40,953 nucleotides of DNA from a virus. How positions within the stretch are numbered: position 1 is the stretch's first letter; every line of letters begins with the position of its first letter. The stretch lies in IMG/VR virus record IMGVR_UViG_3300049734_000125, positions 1 through 40,953 of that record; one strand, given 5' to 3'. Shown one piece after another: positions 30,044-38,129 of this stretch. Position numbers and translations under genes: made by a program. Below the pieces are notes generated by a model that searched no databases, was not told where the DNA came from, and worked only from the letters and a program-made list of their open reading frames with translations.

Positions 30044-30831
30044 GACAGCAACGCCTTCACCGCCTGCGTCACGTCGGTAAGCTTGATGGCGTCCAGCGCG
30101 TCACGGCAATGGTTGCACGGCCGCAGCGAACCGCATGCCGTCGTGGCGCCTCCGGTGAGATTGGCGTGCATTGCGTATCCGGTCACGGCCGGCGGGATCC
30201 AGGCGCCGAATATAACCACTGCAGGAACGTCGAGCGCCGCCGCGCCGTGATGCATTCCGCCCTCGTGCCCGATCCAGAGTTGCGCCCGCGACAACGCCGC
30301 CAGCGCCAGGCGGAACGTATCGGTGCGAATGCGAGCAACACCAGAAAGGTAATGCCGCGCGCCAGCGTATTGCAGTTGGCAGACATCATGGCCGCAATCG
30401 AGCAGAACATCGGCGAGGCGTTGCCACCGCTCGAGCGGCCATTGCTTGTTGATGGCAGCAGTCTTTTGCGGGACGTTCGGCTCGAGAATGATGGTCCCTT
30501 CGGTAATGGTGTTGGCAAAGGCGAGCTCGCCCTTGTCGAGGTAGATTTCGCCCGGCTGCGGCCGAAAATCATAATTCCAGATCCAGCGGCCGTTACGGCA
30601 TGTGTTGTATTGCCGGTTGCCCTTGTAATAGGCGATCCATTCGAGGTCGGCATCGCGTTCCGACCCGGGCGGCGCGACATTCGGATTGCCGCGAAAGATG
30701 TCTTTCGAGAACGGTCCCCAGATAATGCGCTTGCCGTCGCCGAAGGCGATGCGCTTGCCGCGGCGCGCCGCGCCCTTGGCCATGCCGGTGGCCATCAAAT
30801 CGTCCCCCGCGCCTATGGCCGCCTCCTCCAA
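30040..30831 (-). CDS. GT9-like (heptosyltransferase-type) glycosyltransferase
   Basis: A 263-residue protein. IILEPNVPQKTAAINKQWPL and ERWQRLADVLLDCGHDVCQL match the second half of heptosyltransferases, and AQLWIGHEGGMHHGAAALDV followed by PAVVIFGAWIPPAVTGY is the conserved G-x-E-G-G-x-H-A-A block. The N-terminal half is shortened relative to WaaC/WaaF (about 320 residues). A C-terminal CNHCRDAL Cys pair is unusual. It overlaps the upstream methyltransferase gene by 19 bp. Confidence 0.8.
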   Translation of the reverse strand: MEEAAIGAGDDLMATGMAKGAARRGKRIAFGDGKRIIWGPFSKDIFRGNPNVAPPGSERDADLEWIAYYKGNRQYNTCRNGRWIWNYDFRPQPGEIYLDKGELAFANTITEGTIILEPNVPQKTAAINKQWPLERWQRLADVLLDCGHDVCQLQYAGARHYLSGVARIRTDTFRLALAALSRAQLWIGHEGGMHHGAAALDVPAVVIFGAWIPPAVTGYAMHANLTGGATTACGSLRPCNHCRDALDAIKLTDVTQAVKALLS

Positions 30832-31391
30832 ATCGCGGCCGGCGCGTCATCGTGCGGGATGTGCGACCATTGCACGAGCTCGAGATGCGCCATCGTGAGA
30901 ACTGGCTCGATCTCGTCGAATTCGGGCTGCCCGCCGCGAAACAGGAAATAACCCTGGCAACAGTGCGCCAGGTCGATGACCAGTCGCGCCAGTGGCTCGG
31001 CACCCATGACCCGCTGCAGTTTGTGATGCACCGCCATGTAAACCACGATGTCATAGTTGCGGCGGAATTGATCGCCGAATGCCGCGGTGATCGCTTTCAT
31101 GCCGCCGCGCAGATCGACGACCTCGAAACGGCCTTCGACCGCGCGGATGTCGGCGAAGATTTCATTGGCGATGCGCACACCGTCGGCATAGTTATCGACG
31201 CCGTGGCACAGCGTGGCGCCATTCAATGCGAGCTCATACGAGATCATGCCGCGGTTGCAACCGATGTCGAGCACGCTGGCATCGCGGCAACGCATCAGCA
31301 CATCCGAAATGCCATCGAAGCGATAACCATGCCAGCCGATGGCGCGCCGCTGGAAACCACGTGTCGTCCATCCGTTGGTCGTTTTCACCAT
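30813..31391 (-). CDS. SAM-dependent methyltransferase
   Basis: A 192-residue class I methyltransferase: FDGISDVLMRCRDASVLDIG with motif I VLDIGCNRGMISYELALNG, then HGVDNYADGVRIANEI, FEVVDLRGG and YDIVVYMAVHHKLQRVMG. Family is not the same as copies A and B; it resembles small phage or glycan-locus enzymes with an N-R-G-M motif I. It may methylate a sugar or a lipid-linked intermediate. The Met at 31391 is preferred; the frame goes further into the upstream transferase gene. Confidence 0.75.
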   Translation of the reverse strand: MVKTTNGWTTRGFQRRAIGWHGYRFDGISDVLMRCRDASVLDIGCNRGMISYELALNGATLCHGVDNYADGVRIANEIFADIRAVEGRFEVVDLRGGMKAITAAFGDQFRRNYDIVVYMAVHHKLQRVMGAEPLARLVIDLAHCCQGYFLFRGGQPEFDEIEPVLTMAHLELVQWSHIPHDDAPAAIWRRRP

Positions 31392-32134
31392 TGCGCGCCG
31401 ACCGCATGCGGCACCAGTGCGCGCCAGTCGTCGGCGAACGGCTGCGCCTCGCAACCGGGCACGTCCGGCAGCCCGTTGGTGAAATGCACCAATGCCGGAT
31501 TTGCCATCGCCTGCCCGTTGCCGGCCAAAAAATTCCATTCTGGCGGCAGTGCGCCGATCTCGTCGTCGCGTAGCCAGCAAAACCGGTGCAGATCGCGGCC
31601 GGGCAGACGGTTGATCATCTCGACCGTCAGCCGCGCATTGCCAGGATGCTCGACATTGAACAGCATGACGCTCGACCAATTTTTCCGCGCGTAGCTGGTT
31701 TGGATTTGGCCATCCATTTTCGACGTCGCCTGCGGCCGGTGATCGTGCTGCACGCACATTACCGCATAGCGGTCATCGGCGAGCTCGAACAGATGCGAGA
31801 CGTTGCGCCGAAGCATCACGTCGCAATCGAGGTAGAGCGCCCATCCGTATCTGGCGAGATGCGGAACCAGGAACCGCGACACCGCGAATTCCGTCGCCAT
31901 GGGCGCGTCGCTCAAAGTATCCCACATCTGCCGCTCGCCGCGGCGGCCGTTGCGGATTTCGATCGGTCGCCGATAAAAGCCTTTTTCGATCAGCAAACGC
32001 AGATAGAGCCCGCGAATCGGGATATGTCGGTTGTGCCGGCGGATCGACCAGGAGGCCACGTCATAGGCCAGTTGCTGGCGCGGCTCGAAACCGATCCAGA
32101 TCGATTGATGCGGCGAGCTGGTCACAAGCCCCAT
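31385..32134 (-). CDS. GT8-like glycosyltransferase
   Basis: A 249-residue GT-A protein: SIWIGFEPRQQLAYDVASWS and HIPIRGLYLR, then WALYLDCDVMLRRNVSHLFE with metal-binding D-C-D at 103-105, MCVQHDHRPQATSKMDGQIQ and SVMLFNVEHP. These are the landmarks of GT8-like and related transferases (Y-L-D-x-D; S-x-x-L-F-N; H-F-T at LVHFTNGLPD). ATG 32134 chosen; a GTG at 32125 overlapping the upstream stop as GTGA is also possible. Confidence 0.8.
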   Translation of the reverse strand: MGLVTSSPHQSIWIGFEPRQQLAYDVASWSIRRHNRHIPIRGLYLRLLIEKGFYRRPIEIRNGRRGERQMWDTLSDAPMATEFAVSRFLVPHLARYGWALYLDCDVMLRRNVSHLFELADDRYAVMCVQHDHRPQATSKMDGQIQTSYARKNWSSVMLFNVEHPGNARLTVEMINRLPGRDLHRFCWLRDDEIGALPPEWNFLAGNGQAMANPALVHFTNGLPDVPGCEAQPFADDWRALVPHAVGAQW

Positions 32135-32778
32135 TGCCGAAACGTCTCGTCGATGCCGCGCTTGCGCAGACAGGTTATGCTCGAGCCGTTGCTGGCATTG
32201 ACGACGTCGATGCCGCGCGCCTCGAGCTCGGGCACGATGGCGGCGAGCGCCCGGCGCCAGCGGGAAAAATTGACCTCGCCCGGATTGTTCATGCCTTGCG
32301 CCTGATTGCGTCCATACCAGTGCACGCCGCCCTTGTCGTGGTAGTCGAAACCGATGAGCATGATGCCGGTCGCACCGAATTGCACGGCGAGGTTGATTGC
32401 CTGAAATCCGGAATTGCCACCGGAACCGATGATGCCCGGCTCCTCGACCAGCAGTTTGTCGACGTGCTTGACCTCGACGCAGACAAGATTCGGATAGCGC
32501 GATTTCGCCAGCCGCGCCTGGGTGATCTTGATGCCGCCGTAGTCGGGCAGGCCTTTGCGCCATATCCACCATGGCGCATCACAGCCATAGACGACCTCGG
32601 CCCATGGGGCGAGCTCGACATTTTGCTTTATGGCGATCACGTGAATACGATCACGCAGCCCCTCGACCGCTGCCTTGCTGGTCGACGGTCCCGAGGCGAC
32701 GATGGCGACGCACTCGCCGCGCCAATCCTGCCACCACGAAAACCTTGCCGGCCCGAGCTCGGCGGCGCGGTTGATCAT
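32122..32778 (-). CDS. DUF115-like protein of the glycan cassette
   Basis: A 218-residue protein with CVAIVASGPSTSKAAVEGLR, then GCDAPWWIWRKGLPDYGGIK, and the key block GSGGNSGFQAINLAVQFGAT followed by GIMLIGFDYHD. This resembles DUF115/MptE-like and GT42-like proteins, found in flagellin glycosylation and capsule loci, where they are thought to transfer nonulosonate or related sugars. It is the first gene of the cassette and overlaps the connector gene by 4 bp, so it is translated with the virion genes. Confidence 0.7.
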   Translation of the reverse strand: MINRAAELGPARFSWWQDWRGECVAIVASGPSTSKAAVEGLRDRIHVIAIKQNVELAPWAEVVYGCDAPWWIWRKGLPDYGGIKITQARLAKSRYPNLVCVEVKHVDKLLVEEPGIIGSGGNSGFQAINLAVQFGATGIMLIGFDYHDKGGVHWYGRNQAQGMNNPGEVNFSRWRRALAAIVPELEARGIDVVNASNGSSITCLRKRGIDETFRQWGL

Positions 32779-33395
32779 GCCATGCCGAGATGCATGCGCT
32801 TGCGGCGCAGCAGATCCTCGGCGTTGCGCGGAATCCGGCTGGCCGCCTGGCCGACGACGATATCCTCGCGGTGCTCGTACATGCTGCCGACCAGCAGCGA
32901 AATCGCCGAGATGATCGAGCCGGGGATGTTGCCGCGCAGGTCCGGCGGTGAATCGTCGGTCGGCGGATAGCCGGCGACGAAGCGAATGCGCACCGCATTG
33001 ATGCCGTCGAACGTGCTCGGCCAGGAGCCCGAGCTCACCGGCAGGATCCAGCCGAAGCCGCTTTCCTGATTGGATGTGTCGACGGTGTATTCGGAAGTGT
33101 CGAGCACCTGCGCGATGCCATCGCCGTCATCGTAGGTGACGCTGACAACCTCCTGCAGCGGCGGCAACGGGATACGGATTTCGTTGTCGGGGAATTCGTC
33201 GAGCACCAATTCCCAGGTCTGCGTCACCAGCGCGCGGGCGAGGAACCCTTCCGGCCCTTCGCAGTAGTCGGTCGCCTCGCCGATCAACTCCTCGATCAGC
33301 GTATCGTCGAAAGCATGATCGACGCGCAATCGTGCCTTCATGCGCTCGACCGTGATCGGCAGCACCGACGGCGCCTCGATGCGCACTAATCCCAT
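32775..33395 (-). CDS. head-tail connector protein
   Basis: A 206-residue protein. The N-terminal domain, PITVERMKARLRVDHAFDDT then LIEELIGEATDYCEGPEGFL, is the DnaT/gp6-like connector motif (A-R-L-R-V-D-x-x-x-D). The C-terminal part includes AVRIRFVAGYPP and IISAISLLVGSMYEHREDIV, as in phiE125 gp8 proteins. It forms the ring below the portal. It lies 4 bp after the collagen-like gene. Confidence 0.9.
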   Translation of the reverse strand: MGLVRIEAPSVLPITVERMKARLRVDHAFDDTLIEELIGEATDYCEGPEGFLARALVTQTWELVLDEFPDNEIRIPLPPLQEVVSVTYDDGDGIAQVLDTSEYTVDTSNQESGFGWILPVSSGSWPSTFDGINAVRIRFVAGYPPTDDSPPDLRGNIPGSIISAISLLVGSMYEHREDIVVGQAASRIPRNAEDLLRRKRMHLGMA

Positions 33396-33399
33396 GAGC

Positions 33400-34056
33400 T
33401 CACCATTTGCGACCGTCGAAACCTAGTTGCGTGAGATCGCGGCCGGGCGCACCGGCATCACCGCGCTCGCCCTTGGCGCCGGGCTTGCCGTCGCGGCCGT
33501 CGCGGCCGCGCTTGACCGCGAGGATCCAGCCGCTGTCGCTTTCCTCCGGCTTGCCTTTGATCGTCTCGACAGCGACGAACGTCGAGCCGGCATAGGTCAC
33601 GGCATCGCCCTGCGCATAGTCGCAATCGGCCTTGTATACGCCGCGATAGATTTGTACCGGCCAGGTCGCGCTGCCGATGATGCGCTCGCGGCCGTCGGCA
33701 CCCTTGCAGCGGAAAGTCACGGTCCGGCCATCCTGCACCGCCTCGAGCTCGTCGAAGCCGAGGCCGTCGAGACCGTCGCGGCCATCCTTGCCGTCGAGGC
33801 CTTTGTCGCCGGGCGCGCCGGGAATACCGGGCAGGCCGTCACGGCCGTCGCGGCCGGGCGAGCCTTCCGGCCCCGCCGGGCCAGGCTCGCCGCGGTCGCC
33901 CGGCTCACCCTTGTCGCCGCGCTCGCCTTTTTCGCCGCGGAAGTCGACACTTTCCAGCGCCTCGAGCCGCACGATCAGTTTGCGCAATTCGATTTCGACG
34001 TGTTCCTTGACCAGTTTGGCCAGCGTGGTGATGAGCTCGGCGTCGCGTGGCGTCAT
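33400..34056 (-). CDS. collagen-like fibre protein with a sugar-binding insert
   Basis: A 218-residue protein. Residues 1-42 form an amphipathic helix (AELITTLAKLVKEHVEIELR) suited to trimerise. About 45-105 are Gly-X-Y triplets (GEKGERGDKGEPGDRGEPGP and on). The next 80 residues (GVYKADCDYAQGDAVTYAGS; ESDSGWILAV) resemble a small chitin/carbohydrate-binding module (CBM5/12-like Y-G-D-V-Y). A second short Gly-X-Y run (GRDGRDGKPGAKGERGDAGA) ends it. It starts by ATGA overlap with the portal gene. It is probably a trimeric head or collar fibre and is a candidate acceptor for the adjacent glycan enzymes. Confidence 0.8.
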   Translation of the reverse strand: MTPRDAELITTLAKLVKEHVEIELRKLIVRLEALESVDFRGEKGERGDKGEPGDRGEPGPAGPEGSPGRDGRDGLPGIPGAPGDKGLDGKDGRDGLDGLGFDELEAVQDGRTVTFRCKGADGRERIIGSATWPVQIYRGVYKADCDYAQGDAVTYAGSTFVAVETIKGKPEESDSGWILAVKRGRDGRDGKPGAKGERGDAGAPGRDLTQLGFDGRKW

Positions 34057-35450
34057 GCCAGCGCCCTTTCCCATAGGTCGGCGATGGCGCGCTCGCGCCC
34101 GGCCTCGTCGCTCTCGTCGCCCTCATCCCCGTCGTCGGTGAGCTCGACGTCATCCTCGGGCGGCGGCGGCGCCGGTTCCGGCTTGGCGAACGGATCGCCG
34201 GCGTCGCGCTTGGCCAGTGCGGCGAGCGAGAAATTCTGCTCTTGGAGATACGGGCTCTCGCCGCCCTCGACCGGACCGAGATCGAATTTCTTGCGGCCTT
34301 CGTTCGGCGCCAGGAAGCCGGCGCGGATGGCATCGCCGACTGCCTTAACCTTGGTCGCCGTGTCCATGCGCAACAGATCGTCGGTATCGAATTCGCTGCC
34401 GTAGGTCTTGCCCTCGACCGCGGTGAGGCCGAGGCCGTCGTCGAGGCCGAGCTCGATTTTCTCGACGTACTTCTGCAGGCACTGCGAATAATACTGTTGC
34501 GACAGCGCCTCGACGTTGTTCCACGATGGCGGCGGCTCGACACCGATCATGTAGGGCGGCACGTGGAAGGCGGTGCAGATGGTCTGCGCCGACATCTTCA
34601 ACTGCTCGATCAGCTGCGCGTCGACGGCGTTGACCGACATCTGCTCGTATTTGAGGCCGTCGCCGAGCACCGCGATTCGCCCCACGTTCGTTCCGGTATA
34701 ATTCTGTTCCCAGTGATCTTTCAGGCGCCTGGCGGTGTCGTCACCGATGGCGCCCGGAGCGGTGAGGATGCCGCCGGGATTGGCGCCCTGCGAGAAAAAC
34801 TTGCTCGAGCTCCCGAGGATGTTCAATCCTTGTGCGGCGGCGAGCCCCGATGCCATCAATGGCGACACGCCGCAAAGCGGATGAAATAGCGGGGCATTGC
34901 GATCGTGGATGATCTCGGATGCCGGCACGGTTACCGTGCGCTGGAACTCGAGCCGCGGCAGCCGGTCGCTGCCGAGTTCATAGAACACGCTGCCGTCGGG
35001 CGCGACGAGCACTTTCACCCGCAGCGGATCGAGCACATAGAGACGGCGCACGATGCGCGATTGGTCGCGTTCTTTGAGCACATAGGTGTTGCCGTGGATG
35101 AGTTTGGAGAGCATCCACTGCTCATAGAATTCGATGCGGTTCTGGAAATGATTTGGCTTGCGCAGCACCGGCGAGAATGCCGGCGCCTCGATCTCGTGCC
35201 AGACGCCATCGGCGCTCCGCTCGACGAGGCGGATGCGCATTTTCGAGATATCGCCGGCGATGAGCGTGATGCAGGCGTATACCGCGTAGTAGGACAGGAT
35301 GGTTTCGGTGCGCAGTTCCTCGTTGCGCTGCCAGGCGCCGGTGAACGGCTCCCGCACGATCGGCCACCACCAATGACCGCGATCGCCGACGATGTTCGAT
35401 CCCGGCGGCGCCTGCTTGCGCAGGGTGATTTCGTAGCCGAGCACGCGCAT
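34053..35450 (-). CDS. portal protein
   Basis: A 465-residue HK97-type portal: NEELRTETILSYYAVYACIT, GNTYVLKERDQSRIVRRLYV, PLFHPLCGVSPLMASGLAAA, LKMSAQTICTAFHVPPYMIG and YYSQCLQKYVEKIELGLDDG are the conserved blocks. The C-terminal tail is acidic (DDVELTDDGDEGDESDEAG). It makes the dodecameric DNA gateway and docks terminase. It starts by TGATG overlap with the upstream small gene. Confidence 0.95.
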   Translation of the reverse strand: MRVLGYEITLRKQAPPGSNIVGDRGHWWWPIVREPFTGAWQRNEELRTETILSYYAVYACITLIAGDISKMRIRLVERSADGVWHEIEAPAFSPVLRKPNHFQNRIEFYEQWMLSKLIHGNTYVLKERDQSRIVRRLYVLDPLRVKVLVAPDGSVFYELGSDRLPRLEFQRTVTVPASEIIHDRNAPLFHPLCGVSPLMASGLAAAQGLNILGSSSKFFSQGANPGGILTAPGAIGDDTARRLKDHWEQNYTGTNVGRIAVLGDGLKYEQMSVNAVDAQLIEQLKMSAQTICTAFHVPPYMIGVEPPPSWNNVEALSQQYYSQCLQKYVEKIELGLDDGLGLTAVEGKTYGSEFDTDDLLRMDTATKVKAVGDAIRAGFLAPNEGRKKFDLGPVEGGESPYLQEQNFSLAALAKRDAGDPFAKPEPAPPPPEDDVELTDDGDEGDESDEAGRERAIADLWERALA

Positions 35451-35740
35451 CAGGGTTTCGGTTCCATGTCACGGCGCTGGTATGTGCGCTTGCTCGGTGT
35501 CGGCAGATCGGCTGCCGGTTTGTCCGCGGCGGCTGTTTTCGCTTCCGCCAGGCGCGGCAGTTCGAGCGGCTGCGATTTGTCTTTCGGCGCATCATCGGCG
35601 AATTTGGCATAGCGCACTTTGAGCAACCGATCGGCGTCGCGGTCCGACAATGCGTCGAATTCCTCGCCGACGGCGATATCGCGGCCGCTGCCGGTACCTT
35701 TCGGATAATAGATGCGTTTCATCGCGATCATGCGCGGCAT
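35450..35740 (-). CDS. small protein between capsid and portal
   Basis: A 96-residue protein: MKRIYYPKGTGSGRDIAVGE, ALSDRDADRLLKVRYAKFAD, then a Lys/Ala-rich tail. AGGAG lies 8 bases before the ATG at 35740. Small proteins of the form V-G-E-x-x-x-L-(x)-D-x-x-A-x-x-L-x-x-x-A-A are common near the phage capsid gene, and some bind the head. Function unknown. Confidence 0.65.
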   Translation of the reverse strand: MPRMIAMKRIYYPKGTGSGRDIAVGEEFDALSDRDADRLLKVRYAKFADDAPKDKSQPLELPRLAEAKTAAADKPAADLPTPSKRTYQRRDMEPKP

Positions 35741-35805
35741 CGCTGGAACTCCTGTTGCATTGACGACACAGGTGCAAACATCGTGAAAATAATTTTCAGG
35801 GCATA

Positions 35806-35836
35806 TTGACCTATAAGGGGCAGGTTGCCCTATAAC
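35806..35836 (+). promoter_or_regulatory. promoter and operator-like dyad of the small HTH gene
   Basis: TTGACC at 35806-35811 and CTATAA at 35830-35835 (18-bp spacer; TATAAC at 19 bp). The spacer contains GGGCA-GGT-TGCCC (35818-35830), extended on both sides by TATA. It directly precedes the small plus-strand ORF at 35848. As in the immunity promoters, the dyad lies between -35 and -10, which suggests autoregulation by a DNA-binding product. Confidence 0.6.
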
Positions 35837-35847
35837 AGGATCACCAA

Positions 35848-35970
35848 ATGGGAGGGCGCACGGTGCGCCGCTGGATTGCCGGCGAGATCGGCGTGCCGCC
35901 GGCGGCCGCAAAACTGTTGCGGTTGGCCGCCGACGGCAAGTTGACCGTGCGCGAGATCGAGTTCGCGTGA
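35848..35970 (+). CDS. 40-residue HTH-like moron gene, opposite strand
   Basis: An ORF on the plus strand inside the minus-strand head operon. It encodes GRTVRRWIAGEIGVPPAAAK and LLRLAADGKLTVREIEFA, which resembles the recognition-helix half of an XRE-type HTH (V-R-R-W-I-x-G-x-x-G-V-P-P-x-x-A-x-L-L-x-L). The ATG has AGGA 7 bases upstream and a promoter with a dyad before it. Its stop abuts the capsid stop codon end to end. It is too short for a full HTH domain, so it may act as a dimer or be a truncated regulator. It carries its own expression signals, as morons do. Confidence 0.6.
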   Translation: MGGRTVRRWIAGEIGVPPAAAKLLRLAADGKLTVREIEFA

Positions 35971-38064
35971 TTACTCGTATTTCGCGAATTGAATATAATT
36001 CACCGCGGTACTTCTGCGCTTTTTGAAGTTGATCATCCGCTCGGCACGCAGCCCGACTAGATTGTGCTGCCACAAACTGACGAGATTTGTGGAACCGGTC
36101 GACGGGCTGTCCGGTGAACTGTCCATTTGCACCGAGGCTTCACGGCTGGCATCGACGGTCACGGCGCCGTCGTCGGCGAGCAGGATGTCGCGGGCGTTGA
36201 TGGCGACGATGAGCGATCCGTCGGTCGGCGAGCCGCCGCTGTCGACGATGTTCTGGCTGGCGATCACCGGGATGCCGACCAGCGTGCCGCCGTCGCGCGT
36301 CATGCCGGGGAACTCCGGCGTGCCGAGCGTGTTGACCATGAGCGAGATACGCATCGCCTGATCCTGCTTCATCACCAGCACGAGCGATCCGAGATCCATG
36401 TTGTCCCCGAGGAACTCGGCCAGCAGATCGCCGAGATCGGCACGGAGCGCATCGGCATTGGTGCCGCTGGCGTTGATGGGGGTGACGCCGTTGGTGATCG
36501 AGGCCGGGCGCACGCCGGTCTGCTCCGCCAGCGTCGGATCGAGAAAATCATGATCGACAAGTTCAGTGATCTTGTCACGCAGATCGTTGCGGATGATTTC
36601 CTCGGCTGCCGGGTTGCTGAAGCGCAGGAGCTCTTCGCTGATTATGACGATCCCCGCGACTTTTGTGTGTGTCAGCGTGATCTGATCGAAGACGAGCGCC
36701 GACACCGGCTTGACGCGGGTCTCGCCGATCCAGTTGACGGTCGAGCTGCCCGTCTGCCTTGGCACCTTGATATTGAACGGGACCCGCCTGATACCGGGAA
36801 TGCGGCCGATGATGCTGGCCATGCGCAGCATCTCGGCGAACTCCGATGTCAGATTGGTCGGCTCGACCAGCGGTGCCGCCCAGGTTGCATGCGTCGTTGT
36901 CCCGGCGTCGACTGCGGCGCGCAGATACATCTCGACCTCGGGCGTGTTGTGCCAAGCCGGCTCGGCCTTGGCGATGTCGGCCGGATGCCGCCGGTCCCAT
37001 CCCATGACGTTGCGAGTCTCGGCGATCAGCCGCCGCACGAAGGCGGTGCCGGGCGGCACGTTGGCCTTGACGCGGATCACCGGATAGCTCGAGCGGGCTT
37101 CGCTTGCGCGCGCGATCGTGGTGACGTTGTCGAGCGGCGTTGCCTGCGCGACGTTGCGGGCTTCGAGCTCGCGCAGCCGCTTCAAGTGTGCATCGATGCC
37201 GCCGAGCTCACGCTCGAGGCCATCGTATTCGTCGTTGGCTTCCGGCGCCAGCGTCTCGCCGGCGTCTGCCGCTTTCTGCATCATGTCGTTCATGCGTTCG
37301 AACTTGCTTTTACGCTGCTTTTCGAACGCCTCGATCTGTTCGAGGATGGTCATTGCTTTCGCCCCTTTCGGCGTGCGTGGTTTGCTTGATCCCGTGACGC
37401 CGGGCGAGTGAGCGTTGCCGTTTGCCTTGTGACCTGGCGCGGTCGGCGCGGCAGCGAGAGAACGGATGGTGGCGATGGTCGTCGAGGCGTTGGCCGGCAC
37501 GGTGACGAGGCTCAACTCCAAGACCTCTGACTTGATGAACCGGATGCCGCCGTCTTTCATCATGGAAGTTTCGCGGGCGCGAAAGCCGATCGAGACGCCG
37601 CGCACCAGCCCGGCCTTGATCGACTGCCAGGCCTCGTCGATGCGGTCTTTTAACCGGCCCGGCTCGTCGACCTTGGCCAGCCGGGCGGTGAAGCTGATGC
37701 CGTCTTTCGTCGGTTTCGCGAACGTGGCGGTGCCGACCGGCTCGGCGGCGCGATGCTGCCACAGGAGCGGCAATGGGTTCTTGAAACTCACACCGAGCGG
37801 CTCGACGATATCGCCGAGGCGGTCCGGTTCCGGCGTGGTGGCGGTGCCGGTGATGGTGCGCTGCTCGTCGGCAACCGATTTGATATTTATCAAGGCATAG
37901 GCGCGATCGACCGCGATAGCCGACTTGGCCGAATCCTCCCACATGCTCGAGCACATGGCGACGGCCTGCTCGGTATCGGCGGCGGCGCCGTCATCGATCA
38001 CGGCCGGAATGCAACGGTCCATCCATTCGTCCTTGCTTTCGGTCTGCGGATGTGGTGTCGGCAT
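35971..38064 (-). CDS. fused prohead protease-scaffold-major capsid protein (HK97 type)
   Basis: A single 697-residue frame. Residues about 45-200 are an HK97 prohead protease (S78-like): catalytic H104 in LPLLWQHRAAEP and Ser near 185 in VLELSLVTVPANAST. About 240-300 are a delta-type coiled coil (ILEQIEAFEKQRKSKFERMN; LGGIDAHLKRLRELEARNVA). The rest is an HK97-fold capsid: EFAEMLRMASIIGRIPGIRR, TVNWIGETRVKPVSAL and VLVMKQDQAMRISLM. An internal ATG at 37353, just before ILEQIEA, has GGGG upstream and could give a separate 460-residue capsid. Protease and capsid are usually two genes. The fused protein would need self-cleavage near the linker. Confidence 0.9.
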   Translation of the reverse strand: MPTPHPQTESKDEWMDRCIPAVIDDGAAADTEQAVAMCSSMWEDSAKSAIAVDRAYALINIKSVADEQRTITGTATTPEPDRLGDIVEPLGVSFKNPLPLLWQHRAAEPVGTATFAKPTKDGISFTARLAKVDEPGRLKDRIDEAWQSIKAGLVRGVSIGFRARETSMMKDGGIRFIKSEVLELSLVTVPANASTTIATIRSLAAAPTAPGHKANGNAHSPGVTGSSKPRTPKGAKAMTILEQIEAFEKQRKSKFERMNDMMQKAADAGETLAPEANDEYDGLERELGGIDAHLKRLRELEARNVAQATPLDNVTTIARASEARSSYPVIRVKANVPPGTAFVRRLIAETRNVMGWDRRHPADIAKAEPAWHNTPEVEMYLRAAVDAGTTTHATWAAPLVEPTNLTSEFAEMLRMASIIGRIPGIRRVPFNIKVPRQTGSSTVNWIGETRVKPVSALVFDQITLTHTKVAGIVIISEELLRFSNPAAEEIIRNDLRDKITELVDHDFLDPTLAEQTGVRPASITNGVTPINASGTNADALRADLGDLLAEFLGDNMDLGSLVLVMKQDQAMRISLMVNTLGTPEFPGMTRDGGTLVGIPVIASQNIVDSGGSPTDGSLIVAINARDILLADDGAVTVDASREASVQMDSSPDSPSTGSTNLVSLWQHNLVGLRAERMINFKKRRSTAVNYIQFAKYE

Positions 38065-38129
38065 GATTTCACCGTGACCTTTCGAGAAAGGTTTTCGGAA
38101 AGGGTTTCGACGTTGAAACGAGAAAGCTT
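38065..38129. other. intergenic dyads between large terminase and capsid genes
   Basis: A 65-bp gap with perfect short dyads CCTTTC-GA-GAAAGG (38078-38091) and GAAAGCTTTC at its upstream end, and repeated TTTCG(A/G)-type elements between. It may hold a regulatory or processing site in the late operon. I see no convincing promoter. Confidence 0.35.

Noticed and set aside
36127-37389. A 420-residue plus-strand ORF opposite the capsid gene
   Set aside because: Shadow of the GC-rich capsid gene; composition is unlike a protein and no ribosome site or motif is seen. The same applies to long opposite-strand ORFs at 652-1908, 11759-12586, 14069-15370 and 38316-39407.
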